Source: Bacteroidales bacterium (GTDB taxonomy: Bacteria; Bacteroidota; Bacteroidia; Bacteroidales; UBA932). From it: a DNA stretch of 58,427 nt. A model generated the notes under the pieces. That model saw nothing but the letters and a program-made list of their open reading frames with translations. It was not told the DNA's origin and did no database searches. The position numbers and the translations under genes are program-made. The stretch covers positions 1 through 58,427 of the forward strand of contig JAFQHE010000004.1 in NCBI GenBank assembly GCA_017398125.1. The letters run 5' to 3'. Within the stretch, counting starts at the first letter, position 1. Each line of letters opens with the position of its first letter. Below, in pieces: positions 1 through 9,591 of the stretch.

Positions 1-483
1 AATGCAGATTCTGAAAAACTTTATCAGCAAAAGCAGGAGAATACAAGCCATCATCCACAACACCAATGAAGAGTGCAAATCTGCCGTAAGTATACCTGCC
101 GCACAAAGAAGATCAAGGGCAAGTATGGCAAAGTGGAGCCGGCACAGATGCCATATAAAAAGCCCCCGTCTCTGATCAAGCAGACCTGATGTTTGAAGAA
201 GAGGAATTACCAGAACCAGTGTGAGTATAAACAGTTTTATTGGAAGCAATACCAATGGAGGCATTCCACCAGAAATTGGATTCTCCAAAAGTGGAATTAC
301 CATCTGCAGCAATGATACAAGCAGTAATGAAATTACAGCCGCCATAGGTTCAATCGTGCGGCGACTGCCATTTGTATCCTTGAACTTAAGATAAATCAGA
401 TAAAGAAATGTGGAGGCATAAATTGATAAAAGCCCAACAATTGTAACATCCGAAAATGTTCCGGTAATATGCAACATATTCAT
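1..483 (-). CDS. Partial integral membrane protein, family not recognised
   Basis: The minus strand is open from an ATG at 481-483 to the left window edge (161 codons, C-terminus missing). The translation is strongly hydrophobic, with about four membrane segments: near residues 12-30 (after MNMLHITGTFS), 45-65, 77-95 and 115-155. A short charged loop (KFKDTNGSRRT) follows the first segment and LLDQRRG lies between the third and fourth. I do not recognise the family. It lies 118 bp downstream of two YitT-family genes in the same orientation, separated by a long hairpin, so it may be transcribed separately. The start could lie slightly upstream because the frame stays open there, but the ATG is well placed. 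Coding potential is supported by the unbroken frame and sensible membrane topology. Confidence 0.6.
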   Translation of the reverse strand, partial: MNMLHITGTFSDVTIVGLLSIYASTFLYLIYLKFKDTNGSRRTIEPMAAVISLLLVSLLQMVIPLLENPISGGMPPLVLLPIKLFILTLVLVIPLLQTSGLLDQRRGLFIWHLCRLHFAILALDLLCAAGILTADLHSSLVLWMMACILLLLLIKFFRICI

Positions 484-546
484 AGCTTGAGATTTTGCCG
501 GACAAAATTACAAACCAACAAGCTAATGTTCAACACCTTACAGAAC

Positions 547-585
547 CCCGAGAAAAGATTTATCTAATTATAAATTTTTCTCGGG
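547..585 (-). terminator. Long hairpin downstream of the YitT pair
   Basis: A perfect 10-bp stem (547-556 with 576-585) continues, after a bulged G at 557, into six more A/T pairs (558-563 with 570-575) around a 6-nt loop. It lies just after the stop codon of the YitT gene at 602. There is no clear U-run on the minus-strand exit side, so termination is an inference from position and stem strength. Confidence 0.5.
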
Positions 586-601
586 ATTAATTTTTGGAAA
601 A

Positions 602-1540
602 TTATTTTTTAATTTGATCAAAACCCTTACCGTACACACCTGTAACACTACCTACAGACATAAAAGCATCCTTATCAATAGATTTCACAATCTTGTAAAT
701 CATATTGATATCTGTTTTTCTTACTACAACCATCACTATCTTGCTCTCCTGTTTTGTATACCATCCCTGCGCATCAATGAGCGTTACACCTCTTCCTATA
801 TCTGAAATGATGGAATCTGCAATATCCCCATATTTTTTTGAAAATATGAAAACCTGAAGAGACTGTTTTGTTCCCGACACAAACAGATCAATGGTATAAC
901 TGCAGGCCATAATGAGAATGTAACCATAAAGGACTGTTGCCAATCTCATACCGGTACTCTCTGTTCCAATCAAATTGCCTGCAGCATCATGGATCTCCTT
1001 AGCCGGAAGTAGCAATGATGAAGCAATAATGAAAATATCTATGATAAGAATGATTTTTCCTGCAGATATGTTTCTGTACTTGGTAATCATAAGTGCTACA
1101 ATATCAGTACCGCCCGTACTGCCACCCTGTGAAAAGCACAATCCTATACCCAGTCCTGAAACCACACCTCCAAAGATTGCACAAAGCAATTTACCGTTGC
1201 TTATTGCCACCTCCTGGATAAATGTCTCTGACAAATAGATCGGCAACAACTCAAAGAATATGGAAGTCACCACAATAGCGTAAACAGTCTTAAGGCCAAA
1301 TCCCTTACCCAAGACCTTGAGAGCTATGAGAAGCAGTACAAGGTTTATTACAAAGAATGAAACACTGACAGGAATGTTGAATGCATATAGAAGGACAGCT
1401 GCAATACCTGTAACTCCACCGCCCACCATTCCATTTGGAATAAGGAAGACATCCCATCCCAATGCATAACACAAAAGACCTATCGTAATGATCAAATAGG
1501 TCTTTATACCACCCAATAAACTCTTAAAATCAAATTTCAT
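602..1540 (-). CDS. YitT family (DUF161/DUF2179) membrane protein, copy 1
   Basis: This 312-residue protein has the YitT layout: hydrophobic membrane segments over about residues 12-220 and a soluble C-terminal DUF2179-type domain (about 225-305). Recognisable family features are the Gly-rich GGVTGIAAVL stretch near residue 40, the FSQGGSTGGTDIVA motif near residues 136-149 and the C-terminal VTLIDAQGWY segment. The transport substrate of the family is not established. It follows a paralogue with the same motifs 12 bp away, so the two are almost certainly co-transcribed, and leuS lies upstream. Length and domain order are normal for the family. Confidence 0.93.
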   Translation of the reverse strand: MKFDFKSLLGGIKTYLIITIGLLCYALGWDVFLIPNGMVGGGVTGIAAVLLYAFNIPVSVSFFVINLVLLLIALKVLGKGFGLKTVYAIVVTSIFFELLPIYLSETFIQEVAISNGKLLCAIFGGVVSGLGIGLCFSQGGSTGGTDIVALMITKYRNISAGKIILIIDIFIIASSLLLPAKEIHDAAGNLIGTESTGMRLATVLYGYILIMACSYTIDLFVSGTKQSLQVFIFSKKYGDIADSIISDIGRGVTLIDAQGWYTKQESKIVMVVVRKTDINMIYKIVKSIDKDAFMSVGSVTGVYGKGFDQIKK

Positions 1541-1552
1541 TTCAAATTTCGG

Positions 1553-2473
1553 TTACTCCTGAATAAACTTCATTATGCCACCTTTTTTATTCTTCTTTGA
1601 TTTCACGACATCGAAGCCTTCACCATAAACGCCCATAGCCGAACATACAGATATAAATGCCCTGTTGTCTACCTCCTTGATACCTGCAGTAATCTGAGGC
1701 AACTGTGATTTTCTGGCAATCACTATAAGCACTTTGCCATCCTGTTTTGAGTACCAGCCTACAGAGTTGAGAGCTGTAACACCCCTGTTCATCTCAGTGG
1801 TGAGCATATCACCTATCTCCTTGTATTTTGAAGAGAAGATGATTATCTGTACAGATTGTTTTGATCCGGTAAGCAACTGGTCAAGCAGATATGTAAAGGA
1901 AACCATCACAACATAACCATAAACTATATCCTGCAATCCCTTGCCTGGAAGGAAGTAGATTGATCCTATGATTATAAGGTCACAATACATGAATATCTTG
2001 CCCGGAGAGTTGTCCCGGTATTTTGACAAGACTATTGCTATGATGTCTGTACCGCCTGTACTGCCACCCTGCATGAATATGGCCGCTATACCAAAAGCCG
2101 ATATACCACCACCTATAATGGCGTTGATAAATTTGTCAGGAATATCGGAAAGGCTTGTAATCCACTCAAACTGAGGAAGTACCTCAAACATAAACGAGGC
2201 GCACAAAATACAGTAAATGGTCTTGAAGCCAAAGCCTTTTCCCAAAATCATTGTTCCTCCGGCAAGCAACACTATATTGATTACAAGATAGGAGAGCGAA
2301 ATTGGGATAAGTTCGTTTGTAGCATAATATATAATTGATGATATACCGGTCACACCACCTCCGGCAATACCCTTAGGTATAATGAATGCTATCCAACTGA
2401 AGGCGTATAGAAATACGCCAACAGTAAGGATAGAATATGTTTTGAAAATTTTTAAAATTTTACTTAGTGCCAT
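1553..2473 (-). CDS. YitT family (DUF161/DUF2179) membrane protein, copy 2
   Basis: This 306-residue paralogue has the same architecture as the neighbouring YitT protein: an N-terminal membrane domain with GGGVTGISSI near residue 40, FMQGGSTGGTDIIA near residues 133-146, and a C-terminal DUF2179-type domain containing VTALNSVGWYSKQ. The Lys/Asn-rich tail (KSKKNKKGG) is longer than in copy 1. It begins 34 bp after the leuS stop codon and ends 12 bp before copy 1, which suggests one transcript leuS-yitT-yitT. The function is inferred only as a membrane protein of the YitT family. Two tandem diverged copies suggest an ancient duplication and perhaps a hetero-oligomer. Confidence 0.93.
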   Translation of the reverse strand: MALSKILKIFKTYSILTVGVFLYAFSWIAFIIPKGIAGGGVTGISSIIYYATNELIPISLSYLVINIVLLAGGTMILGKGFGFKTIYCILCASFMFEVLPQFEWITSLSDIPDKFINAIIGGGISAFGIAAIFMQGGSTGGTDIIAIVLSKYRDNSPGKIFMYCDLIIIGSIYFLPGKGLQDIVYGYVVMVSFTYLLDQLLTGSKQSVQIIIFSSKYKEIGDMLTTEMNRGVTALNSVGWYSKQDGKVLIVIARKSQLPQITAGIKEVDNRAFISVCSAMGVYGEGFDVVKSKKNKKGGIMKFIQE

Positions 2474-2507
2474 AGAGTTTCATATTTAAGTTTAAATTCA
2501 GTAAAGT

Positions 2508-5261
2508 TTAGCAGACAATGTTGATAATCTTTGAAGGAACAACAATCACCTTTTTGATTGGTTTTCCTGCAAGATACTTTTCTGTATTCTCATTGGCCCT
2601 TACAGCCTCCTCCACCTCTTTAGGAGAGAGACTCTTCGACAGCTCAAGTTTGAATCTCATCTTGCCATTGAATGACACAGGATATTCAAATGTATTCTCA
2701 ATTGTATAAGCCTCAACATACTCAGGGAAGCTTGCAAAAGAGATACTCTCCTTGTGGCCAAGCAGACTCCATAGCTCCTCTGTAATGTGAGGTGCAAATG
2801 GAGACAACAGGATAATCACACTCTCAAGGATCTGTCTGTTGCGCGATTTAAGATCCTGAAGTTCATTCATGGCAATCATAAAGGCACTTACAGATGTATT
2901 GAATGAGAATGACTCAATGTCATCGCCAACTTTCTTGATAAGTTTGTGCAACGCCTTCAACTCTGCCGCCGACGGTTCTGCATCCACTACTGCAAGATTG
3001 CCCTCCGCATCGAAGAACATCTTCCAAAGTCTCTTCAAGAAACGGTTGACACCGTCAATACCCTTGGTATCCCAAGGTTTTGACTGCTCCAATGGACCAA
3101 GGAACATCTCATACAGACGCAAGGTGTCTGCACCATACGAATTGCAGATATTGTCGGGATTTACAACATTGAACATACTCTTGCTCATCTTCTCAACTGC
3201 ATATCCGCAGATATACTCTCCATTCTCAAGAACGAACTCTGCTGTTGCATAGTCAGGCATCCAGTTTCTGAAAGCTTCAATGTCAAGACGGTCGTTGTTC
3301 ACAATGTTTACATCCACATGGATCTCTGTTGTATCATACTGGTCTTTAAGTCCGTATGAAACAAAAGTATTTGTATTCTTGATTCTGTATACAAAATTTG
3401 AACGGCCCTGGATCATACCCTGGTTGATAAGTTTCTTGAACGGCTCCTTCTCCACAACATAACCAAGGTCAAAAAGGAATTTGTTCCAGAAACGCGAATA
3501 GATAAGGTGACCTGTAGCATGCTCAGTACCACCGATGTAAAGGTCGACATTTCTCCAGTATCCGTCAGCCTCACTGCTTACAAGGGCATTGTCGTTCTGA
3601 GGATCCATATATCTCAAATAGTAGGCACTACTACCGGCAAAACCCGGCATTGTGCTTGTCTCAATAGGATAGCCCTTGTATGTCCAGTTCTCTGCCCTTG
3701 CCAATGGCGGTTCACCAGTTTCGGTTGGAAGGAACTTGTCAACCTCAGGCAACTGAAGAGGCAGCTCCTCAAGAGGAATAGGAGTTGCTATTCCATCCTT
3801 GTAGTAGATAGGGAACGGCTCACCCCAATACCTTTGACGTGAGAAAATTGCATCCCTCAATCTGTAATTTATCTTTCTGCGGCCAATACCGTGCTTCTCG
3901 ACATAATCAATTGCTGCAGGAATCGCCTCCTTCACACTCATACCGTTAAGGAAGCCCGAGTTGCACATTATACCCTCTTTTGCATCAAAACTCTCCTGGC
4001 TGACATCACATCCCTCAATCAAAGGAATGATAGGCAAATTGAACTGTTTTGCAAAAGCATAGTCTCTGCTGTCATGCGCAGGTACAGCCATAATTGCACC
4101 GGTACCATAACCTGCAAGCACATACTCGCTGATCCATACAGGAACTTTATCTCCAGTAAGAGGATTTATTGCATAAGAACCAGTAAATACACCTGTAACC
4201 TTACGGGTTTCAGTCATTCTCTCACGCTCGGTCTTCTTCTTTGCCTCCTTGAGATATGCATCTACAGCCTCTCTCTGCTCAGGAGTTGTAAGTTTATCAA
4301 CCCACTCGCTCTCAGGTGCAAGTACCATAAAGGTCACACCAAATACAGTATCTGCACGGGTTGTAAAGATTGTCATGTCATAATCACCTACTTTGAAGAC
4401 CATCTCTGCACCCTGGGATTTTCCGATCCAGTTCTTCTGCATATCTTTCAAGGAGTCTGTCCATTGCAGTTCATCAAGGTCAACAAGCAGTCTCTCAGCA
4501 TAGGCAGAAACTCTCAACTGCCACTGCTTCATCATCTTCTGCTCAACAGGGTATCCTCCACGTACAGACAAACCCTCTTTGACTTCATCATTTGCCAATA
4601 CTGTTCCCAGCTTTGCACACCAGTTTACAGCAGTCTCGCCCTGATATGCAATTCTGTACTGCATCAGAATGTCGCTCTGTTTCTTCTCATCAAACGATTT
4701 CCACTCCTGTGCAGTAAACTTCTCAACATCTCCACATGCTGCATTGATGGCGGCATTGCCCTCATTCTCAAATTTGGCAACAAGCTCAGCTATAGGCTCG
4801 GCCTTACATGTATCATTGTTGTAGTAGTGGTTGAACATCTCAAGGAATGCCCACTGGGTCCATTTGTAGTAACCAGGTTCACAAGTGCGCACCTCACGGC
4901 TCCAGTCAAATGAGAAACCTATTCTGTCCAACTGCTCCCTATATCTGTTGATATTGTTTTCTGTTGTTTTTGCAGGATGTTGGCCTGTCTGGATAGCATA
5001 CTGCTCAGCAGGAAGACCAAATGCATCATAACCCATTGGATGAAGGACGTTGAAACCTTTCAATCTTTTGTATCTGCTGTAAATATCACTTGCTATATAT
5101 CCTAGAGGATGGCCCACATGCAGACCGGCTCCCGACGGATAAGGGAACATGTCCAACACATAATATTTTGGTTTTGAAGAATCTGCCTTTACTTCAAAAG
5201 TCTTGTTGGCTGCCCAGAATGACTGCCACTTCTTCTCAATTTCTAAAAAATTGTACTCCAT
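2508..5261 (-). CDS. leuS: Leucyl-tRNA synthetase
   Basis: This 917-residue class Ia synthetase attaches leucine to tRNA-Leu in the cytoplasm. The HIGH-type motif is HVGH at residues 48-51 within [16 protein letters not shown], and the KMSKS motif is intact at about 691-695. The CP1 editing region is present ([12 protein letters not shown] and the [15 protein letters not shown] stretch), as is a C-terminal anticodon-binding and LeuRS C-terminal region ([30 protein letters not shown]). An insertion of about 45 residues after residue 150 (around [10 protein letters not shown] to [10 protein letters not shown]) makes it longer than the E. coli enzyme; insertions of this kind occur in Bacteroidota LeuRS. 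The start ATG is 44 bp after the M28 peptidase stop. A TAnnTTTG element in that gap may give it its own promoter. Confidence 0.98.
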   Translation of the reverse strand: MEYNFLEIEKKWQSFWAANKTFEVKADSSKPKYYVLDMFPYPSGAGLHVGHPLGYIASDIYSRYKRLKGFNVLHPMGYDAFGLPAEQYAIQTGQHPAKTTENNINRYREQLDRIGFSFDWSREVRTCEPGYYKWTQWAFLEMFNHYYNNDTCKAEPIAELVAKFENEGNAAINAACGDVEKFTAQEWKSFDEKKQSDILMQYRIAYQGETAVNWCAKLGTVLANDEVKEGLSVRGGYPVEQKMMKQWQLRVSAYAERLLVDLDELQWTDSLKDMQKNWIGKSQGAEMVFKVGDYDMTIFTTRADTVFGVTFMVLAPESEWVDKLTTPEQREAVDAYLKEAKKKTERERMTETRKVTGVFTGSYAINPLTGDKVPVWISEYVLAGYGTGAIMAVPAHDSRDYAFAKQFNLPIIPLIEGCDVSQESFDAKEGIMCNSGFLNGMSVKEAIPAAIDYVEKHGIGRRKINYRLRDAIFSRQRYWGEPFPIYYKDGIATPIPLEELPLQLPEVDKFLPTETGEPPLARAENWTYKGYPIETSTMPGFAGSSAYYLRYMDPQNDNALVSSEADGYWRNVDLYIGGTEHATGHLIYSRFWNKFLFDLGYVVEKEPFKKLINQGMIQGRSNFVYRIKNTNTFVSYGLKDQYDTTEIHVDVNIVNNDRLDIEAFRNWMPDYATAEFVLENGEYICGYAVEKMSKSMFNVVNPDNICNSYGADTLRLYEMFLGPLEQSKPWDTKGIDGVNRFLKRLWKMFFDAEGNLAVVDAEPSAAELKALHKLIKKVGDDIESFSFNTSVSAFMIAMNELQDLKSRNRQILESVIILLSPFAPHITEELWSLLGHKESISFASFPEYVEAYTIENTFEYPVSFNGKMRFKLELSKSLSPKEVEEAVRANENTEKYLAGKPIKKVIVVPSKIINIVC

Positions 5262-5284
5262 TTCAGCTTTATTTTAACAACCCG

Positions 5285-5292
5285 CAAATTTA
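5285..5292 (-). promoter_or_regulatory. Possible -7 box for leuS
   Basis: TAAATTTG on the minus strand matches the Bacteroidota -7 consensus TAnnTTTG, 24 bp before the leuS start codon. No good TTTG -33 element is seen at the usual spacing, so this is tentative. Confidence 0.35.
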
Positions 5293-5305
5293 TAAAAAAA
5301 TCTCT

Positions 5306-6679
5306 CTACTTCTTTATTCCGAACTCACCATTCTTAGATAATTTAAAATCAACAGCCACAGAAGTTTTCACCCTTACATTCTGGCCTCTCAATTTGGCAG
5401 CCTTCCATTTTGGAGATGCAGAGATAACCTTGACCACCTCATCATCAAGTTCATTGCTTACTCCTCTGGTTATCACAACATTGGTCACCCGACCATCTTT
5501 CTCTATTATAAACTCTGCATATACACGGCCTACCTCTCCTGCCCTTATCGCACTGTCGGGATACTTTATGTAAGGATATACCCACTTCTTGAGAAACTGC
5601 ACCTCATCTCCATGAAGGAACTGGGCAGGCTTGTCAACATCCTTCTGGGTATAGTATGTATCCTCATCCGTAGCACCTTCGTGCGAAGTTATGCCCACAG
5701 ATAACCTTTTATCTCTGTTTGCCACACTGTTTGCCAAAGCAAAGGCAAATTCAGCAATCTGCTCCATCTGGGTATAGTCCAACTTGCTGTAAGTATCTCT
5801 CGGTGTATGGTAATCCCTATGTACGCCAGTGGTAAAGAGGGCAATAGGAATACCCTTCTCATAAAACATTCTGTGGTCAGAAGGAAAATAGTCTGTTCCC
5901 GACAGTACCGGCTGAATGCTTGCCTGGCGCATCTTGAGATTGTTCACAATGGTATTGAGTTCAAGATTGCTTACGCCTGTAAAGATCTGAAACCTGTTCT
6001 CCCCGTCACTGCGGCCTATCATATCAAGGTTTATCATCATGGCAATATCCGACACATCACTGAATGAACGGTTAAGAAAATACCAGCTGCCGGCCATTCC
6101 CAACTCCTCCGCACCAAAGAATGCAAATATTACTGACCTGCGGAATAGGAACCTGTTTGCAGCAATCTCCTTGGCAAGTTCTATAAGGGTTGCCACGCCC
6201 GAAGCATTGTCATCGGCACCGCTATAAATCTGCAACTGCTCCTGGCCATTGACACTTATACGGTTTACTCCCAGATGGTCAATATGCGCACCAATCACAA
6301 CATACTCTTTCCGCAATTGGCTGTCATAACCTGGTACAAGACCTATTATATTGCGCGAATGGATGGTATCCCTAAAAGGAAAGCCCTCCTCTGAAGTTCC
6401 GGCCATATAGAAATCCTCACCGTCACGAGGTGTCAGCATTGTAACGCCTGCCGCCTCCAGCTGATCATAAATATAATTTGCAACTTTCAGTTCACCTGAT
6501 GAGCCCGCAAGACGTCCCAGCAGAGAATCTGCCGTTATAAATTTCACATGGCGCTCAATATCCTTCTCCAGTCCGTTTGCCCTGCCCTGCATAAACTGGG
6601 CAGATACAACCGTTACGCAGCCGCATACAACAACAGCCAAAATAGCCAATCTTTTCAGAAGGCTCTTCACTATTTCCAT
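5306..6679 (-). CDS. Exported M28-family metallopeptidase with C-terminal TonB-like domain
   Basis: This 457-residue protein has an N-terminal signal peptide (hydrophobic residues 9-27, ending VVSAQ). The M28 zinc peptidase domain covers about residues 35-325. Visible ligands and catalytic residues are H132 (GAHIDH), D156 (SGADDNASG), E191/E192 (FGAEELG), D219 (NLDMIGR) and H291 (DYHTPRDT). The domain probably removes N-terminal amino acids from peptides in the periplasm. Residues about 365-446 look like a TonB C-terminal domain (YPDSAIRAG, GRVYAEFIIEKDGRV, ASPKWKAAKLRG). There is no membrane anchor between the domains, so it is not a normal TonB. It lies between gloA and leuS on the same strand with short gaps. 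The peptidase call is firm; the role of the added domain is unknown. Confidence 0.92.
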   Translation of the reverse strand: MEIVKSLLKRLAILAVVVCGCVTVVSAQFMQGRANGLEKDIERHVKFITADSLLGRLAGSSGELKVANYIYDQLEAAGVTMLTPRDGEDFYMAGTSEEGFPFRDTIHSRNIIGLVPGYDSQLRKEYVVIGAHIDHLGVNRISVNGQEQLQIYSGADDNASGVATLIELAKEIAANRFLFRRSVIFAFFGAEELGMAGSWYFLNRSFSDVSDIAMMINLDMIGRSDGENRFQIFTGVSNLELNTIVNNLKMRQASIQPVLSGTDYFPSDHRMFYEKGIPIALFTTGVHRDYHTPRDTYSKLDYTQMEQIAEFAFALANSVANRDKRLSVGITSHEGATDEDTYYTQKDVDKPAQFLHGDEVQFLKKWVYPYIKYPDSAIRAGEVGRVYAEFIIEKDGRVTNVVITRGVSNELDDEVVKVISASPKWKAAKLRGQNVRVKTSVAVDFKLSKNGEFGIKK

Positions 6680-6717
6680 TCCGTATCTGTTCTATTTTTA
6701 AAATTGCACTGACTCCA

Positions 6718-7098
6718 TTACAGGTTATGTCTTACCGGCATAACCTCCAACCAATAACCGTCGGGGTCATTGATGAAATAAATACCCATAGCAGGATTCT
6801 CAAAGCAGATGCAGCCCATCTTGCTGTGAAGTTCATGCGCCGCATCAAAATCATCTACCCTGAAAGCAAGGTGGAATTCATTGTCGCCCAAATTGTAGGC
6901 TCTATCCCAATCCCTCAACCATGTAAGTTCAAGAAGATGTCCGGTTTGACCATCCGACAAATATACAATAATAAAAGAGCCATCCTCTGCCTCTATTCTT
7001 CTGCTCTCTTTAAGTTCCAGAGCCTCTTCATAGAATTTCAGGCTCTTGTCAAGATCTCTTACATTAATATTGTTGTGCTCAAATCTAAACTTTCCCAT
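6718..7098 (-). CDS. gloA: Glyoxalase I-like VOC protein (lactoylglutathione lyase family)
   Basis: This 126-residue protein is the size of a single-chain bacterial glyoxalase I built from two beta-alpha-beta-beta-beta modules. The four expected metal ligands are all visible: H8 (FEHNNINV), E57 (HLLELTW), H76 (FHLAFRV) and E118 (GYWLEVMP). The DPDGYWLE segment is typical of the family. The likely reaction is isomerisation of the hemithioacetal of methylglyoxal and a thiol to an S-lactoyl thioester. Many Bacteroidota lack glutathione, so the thiol cofactor is uncertain and another VOC activity is possible. It is 38 bp upstream of the M28 peptidase on the same strand. Confidence 0.85.
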   Translation of the reverse strand: MGKFRFEHNNINVRDLDKSLKFYEEALELKESRRIEAEDGSFIIVYLSDGQTGHLLELTWLRDWDRAYNLGDNEFHLAFRVDDFDAAHELHSKMGCICFENPAMGIYFINDPDGYWLEVMPVRHNL

Positions 7099-7171
7099 AT
7101 TCTCTTTTTTTAAATCAGTAACTTATTTGTAAAACCATACCGCCCCACAGGGTAGCAAATTGCAACTCAGA

Positions 7172-7561
7172 CTACTGCGCATCCCTGTTGTAGTGGGGCA
7201 TATCTGCAGGCAACTCGATTGACAACTCCACCAGGCCTCCTACCACACGTCCGTCGGGAAGAGCAATGCCCTTTGCCATACTCTCTGTAAACCAAGGAGT
7301 CTGGTGTATAAGTTTGTTTACACCGTTCTTGGTTATTGTGTATGAATTGCTGCTGCCTGTTGAGAGCAGTTTCTGTATCATCTCCCAAGATTTTGACGAG
7401 TGGCAGTTCTTGAGACTACTACCAATAATGTTGCCATACTTTGCAAAAGTGGCCTTTGATTTTTCATTCATATATATGACTGTTGCGTTACAGTCACAGA
7501 TTGTAACGGCAAAACCGCACTTTGCGGCCCAATCAAAAAGTTCATTCTCCTTCATTTCCAT
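7172..7561 (-). CDS. Single-domain PAS-fold protein
   Basis: This 129-residue cytoplasmic protein appears to be one PAS domain with no output domain. The pattern is AVTICDCNATVIYMNEKS (PAS core strand and start of the helices), then IGSSLKNCHSSKSWEMI. It ends with strands around ITKNGVNKLIHQTPWF and GRVVGGLVELSIEL. The NCH...I and G-G-L-V-E features resemble the PAS domain associated with DUF438-type proteins. Cysteines and His residues near positions 17-20 and 53-54 could bind heme or a metal, but this is only a guess. It probably acts as a small-molecule or redox sensor, or binds a partner encoded elsewhere. gcvT lies upstream behind a terminator, and gloA is downstream after 73 bp. Confidence 0.8.
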   Translation of the reverse strand: MEMKENELFDWAAKCGFAVTICDCNATVIYMNEKSKATFAKYGNIIGSSLKNCHSSKSWEMIQKLLSTGSSNSYTITKNGVNKLIHQTPWFTESMAKGIALPDGRVVGGLVELSIELPADMPHYNRDAQ

Positions 7562-7655
7562 TACAAATTACTATTACCTTACAAATACATGACAGTCTCC
7601 CGACAGTTATGGGAACATTGCCACCAACTGCTTGACCACCATCTCCAATTACAAA

Positions 7656-7687
7656 AAGGTCTGCCACACTTGCGTCCGGCAGACCTT
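7656..7687 (-). terminator. Intrinsic terminator of gcvT
   Basis: A perfect 10-bp inverted repeat (AAGGTCTGCC / GGCAGACCTT) around a 12-nt loop, followed on the minus strand by TTTGTAATT. It lies 38 bp after the gcvT stop codon. Confidence 0.85.
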
Positions 7688-7724
7688 CCTGAACCATAAC
7701 CGGTCAAGTATCTATCTGTTCAAA

Positions 7725-8831
7725 TTATTTCTTATAGAAAGGGGTCTTGACTACAACAGCTTTCAAAAGTTTTGCTCTTACTTTGATATAGATCTCAGAA
7801 TCTGCTTTGTATAAAGGGGCTGCAACATAAGCCATACCTATAGCCTTTCCTGTGCTTGGAGACATTGTTCCTGAAGTTACAAAGCCTATTACATTACCCT
7901 CTGCATCGCAAACCTCATAACCATGGCGTGCAATACCCTTGTCAACCATCTCAAAACCGCACAATCTGCGAGTCAAGCCGTCAGCCTTCTGTTTGAGCAT
8001 ATAATCTTTGTCAAGAAAATCACCTTTAACATCATTGAACTTGGTAATCCAACCCAAACCAGCCTCAAGTGGAGATGTTGTATCATCAATATCATTACCA
8101 TACAAGCAGAAGCCCATCTCAAGACGCAAGGTATCTCTTGCACCCAAACCTATAGGGCGGATACCCTCAGGAGCACCAGCCTCAAATACACCTTTCCAAA
8201 GCTTCTCAGCATCCTCATTTGCCACATAAACCTCACATCCGCCGGCACCTGTATAACCGGTAGTTGAGAAGATTGCATTCTCAATGCCTGCACAATTCAA
8301 TTTCTTGAAAGTATAGTACTCCATATCCTCAACCGGCTGGTCGCAAATTCTCTGCATGATTTTAAGTGCATTAGGGCCCTGGATAGCCAACTGGCAGATC
8401 TCATCAGAGGCATTGTAAAGCTCCTTGCCAGGAGTAATGTCAAATTTAGGTGCAATCTCAACAAGATGGTTCCAGTCTTTCTCTATGTTAGCTGCATTCA
8501 CAACCAAGAAATAGGTCTCAGGATCGATGCAATAAACCAAAAGGTCATCCACAATACCGCCCTTTCCATTAGGGAAACAAGAGTATTGCACCTTACCCGG
8601 AACAAGAACAGAAGCATCATTTGAAGTAACATACTGAACAAACTTCAAGGCATTCGGACCCTTTACCCAAAATTCACCCATATGTGACACATCAAATACA
8701 CCTACATTCTCTCTGACTGCAATATGCTCGTCTTTGATACCAACATACTCCACAGGCATATTATAGCCTGCAAATTCTACCATTTTAGCACCCAAATCAA
8801 TGTGTTTCTGGGTAAAAGCGGTTGTTTTCAT
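7725..8831 (-). CDS. gcvT: Glycine cleavage system T protein (aminomethyltransferase)
   Basis: This 368-residue protein matches GcvT in length and sequence. It transfers the methylene group from lipoyl-H-protein to tetrahydrofolate, releasing ammonia, during glycine breakdown. Family landmarks are the N-terminal [31 protein letters not shown], the folate-binding region around [29 protein letters not shown] and the C-terminal [21 protein letters not shown]. The other glycine cleavage genes are not in the window, so it is unlinked from gcvH/gcvP here. A strong intrinsic terminator follows it, which suggests a single-gene transcript. Confidence 0.97.
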   Translation of the reverse strand: MKTTAFTQKHIDLGAKMVEFAGYNMPVEYVGIKDEHIAVRENVGVFDVSHMGEFWVKGPNALKFVQYVTSNDASVLVPGKVQYSCFPNGKGGIVDDLLVYCIDPETYFLVVNAANIEKDWNHLVEIAPKFDITPGKELYNASDEICQLAIQGPNALKIMQRICDQPVEDMEYYTFKKLNCAGIENAIFSTTGYTGAGGCEVYVANEDAEKLWKGVFEAGAPEGIRPIGLGARDTLRLEMGFCLYGNDIDDTTSPLEAGLGWITKFNDVKGDFLDKDYMLKQKADGLTRRLCGFEMVDKGIARHGYEVCDAEGNVIGFVTSGTMSPSTGKAIGMAYVAAPLYKADSEIYIKVRAKLLKAVVVKTPFYKK

Positions 8832-8918
8832 ATCTTAAATTGTTTTTTGTTTTATTAATTGTATCTGTTTTAGTTATTTCCAATTCTATCCCGACACTAT
8901 TTTGCTTCCCTGCCACTC

Positions 8919-9428
8919 CTACTCATGCAGCCCTTGTGCAATATTGTAAATCCACACATCGTATGGGCACAAATCATTGTCCTCAATTTTTTTAAGCTCC
9001 CCACAAGCCTCCTGCAGTGTATTGCATCCTACAGCTGCAACCATATCGAACCCATTCTTAAGGGCGATCCTTACAGGTGAGTAACCTGCTCCGTTCAAAG
9101 CATTTACCATATTCTCTGCATTGAAATCCTTCTTGAAGCTACCCAAAACCACATAGAACTGCTTGTCCAGTTTGGCATACGGCAAGCTCTGCTGCTCCTG
9201 CGCAACCCTTATGGAATCAAGCCTTGCCATCTCAATTGAATCCCTTATTTGCTTCTCCCTTATGGCCTGTTGCTCCAATTCAAGCCTAATCCTTGCAATA
9301 TCCTCGGAAGTTGCCATACCCAACTGACTCTTGACCCAGTCACATCCGCTCAAGATAAAGAGCATAGCAAGGGCTAAGAGCGCATATTCCAGCCTTTTGG
9401 CTCTATTTTTAATACTCATAAACTTCAT
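8919..9428 (-). CDS. SPOR-domain lipoprotein
   Basis: The lipoprotein signal (YALLALAMLFILSGC) follows the Met at 9428 (MKFMSIKNRAK), and a second Met three codons later is also possible. The frame stays open up to 9518, but that longer start would put about 30 extra residues before the signal, so I prefer 9428 (about 169 residues). After the lipidated Cys comes a charged helical stretch (about residues 40-85), probably a coiled coil. A C-terminal SPOR-like domain (QFYVVLGSFKKDFNAENM, YSPVRIALKNGFDMV) follows. SPOR domains bind denuded peptidoglycan at division sites or during wall remodelling. The gene is divergent from the DUF389 gene. Export and the SPOR assignment are strong; the exact role is unknown. 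Confidence 0.85.
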   Translation of the reverse strand: MKFMSIKNRAKRLEYALLALAMLFILSGCDWVKSQLGMATSEDIARIRLELEQQAIREKQIRDSIEMARLDSIRVAQEQQSLPYAKLDKQFYVVLGSFKKDFNAENMVNALNGAGYSPVRIALKNGFDMVAAVGCNTLQEACGELKKIEDNDLCPYDVWIYNIAQGLHE

Positions 9429-9591
9429 TTTTTGGGCCAATAACCCCTTGATAAAAAAGCACACTGTATCAGATACAAATGTAATAAATTTTCTACAAAA
9501 CACCTTGACTGCAAACAAAAGTTTATCATTTTGGCCCCAAATATGCTATATTTACAGAATATTACTTAACACTTTCTAAAAAACAAAGAAT

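Noticed and set aside
3891-4913. A 340-codon plus-strand frame opposite leuS
   Set aside because: It lies wholly antisense to a well-supported synthetase and has no recognisable domain; long open shadows are common opposite highly biased coding DNA.
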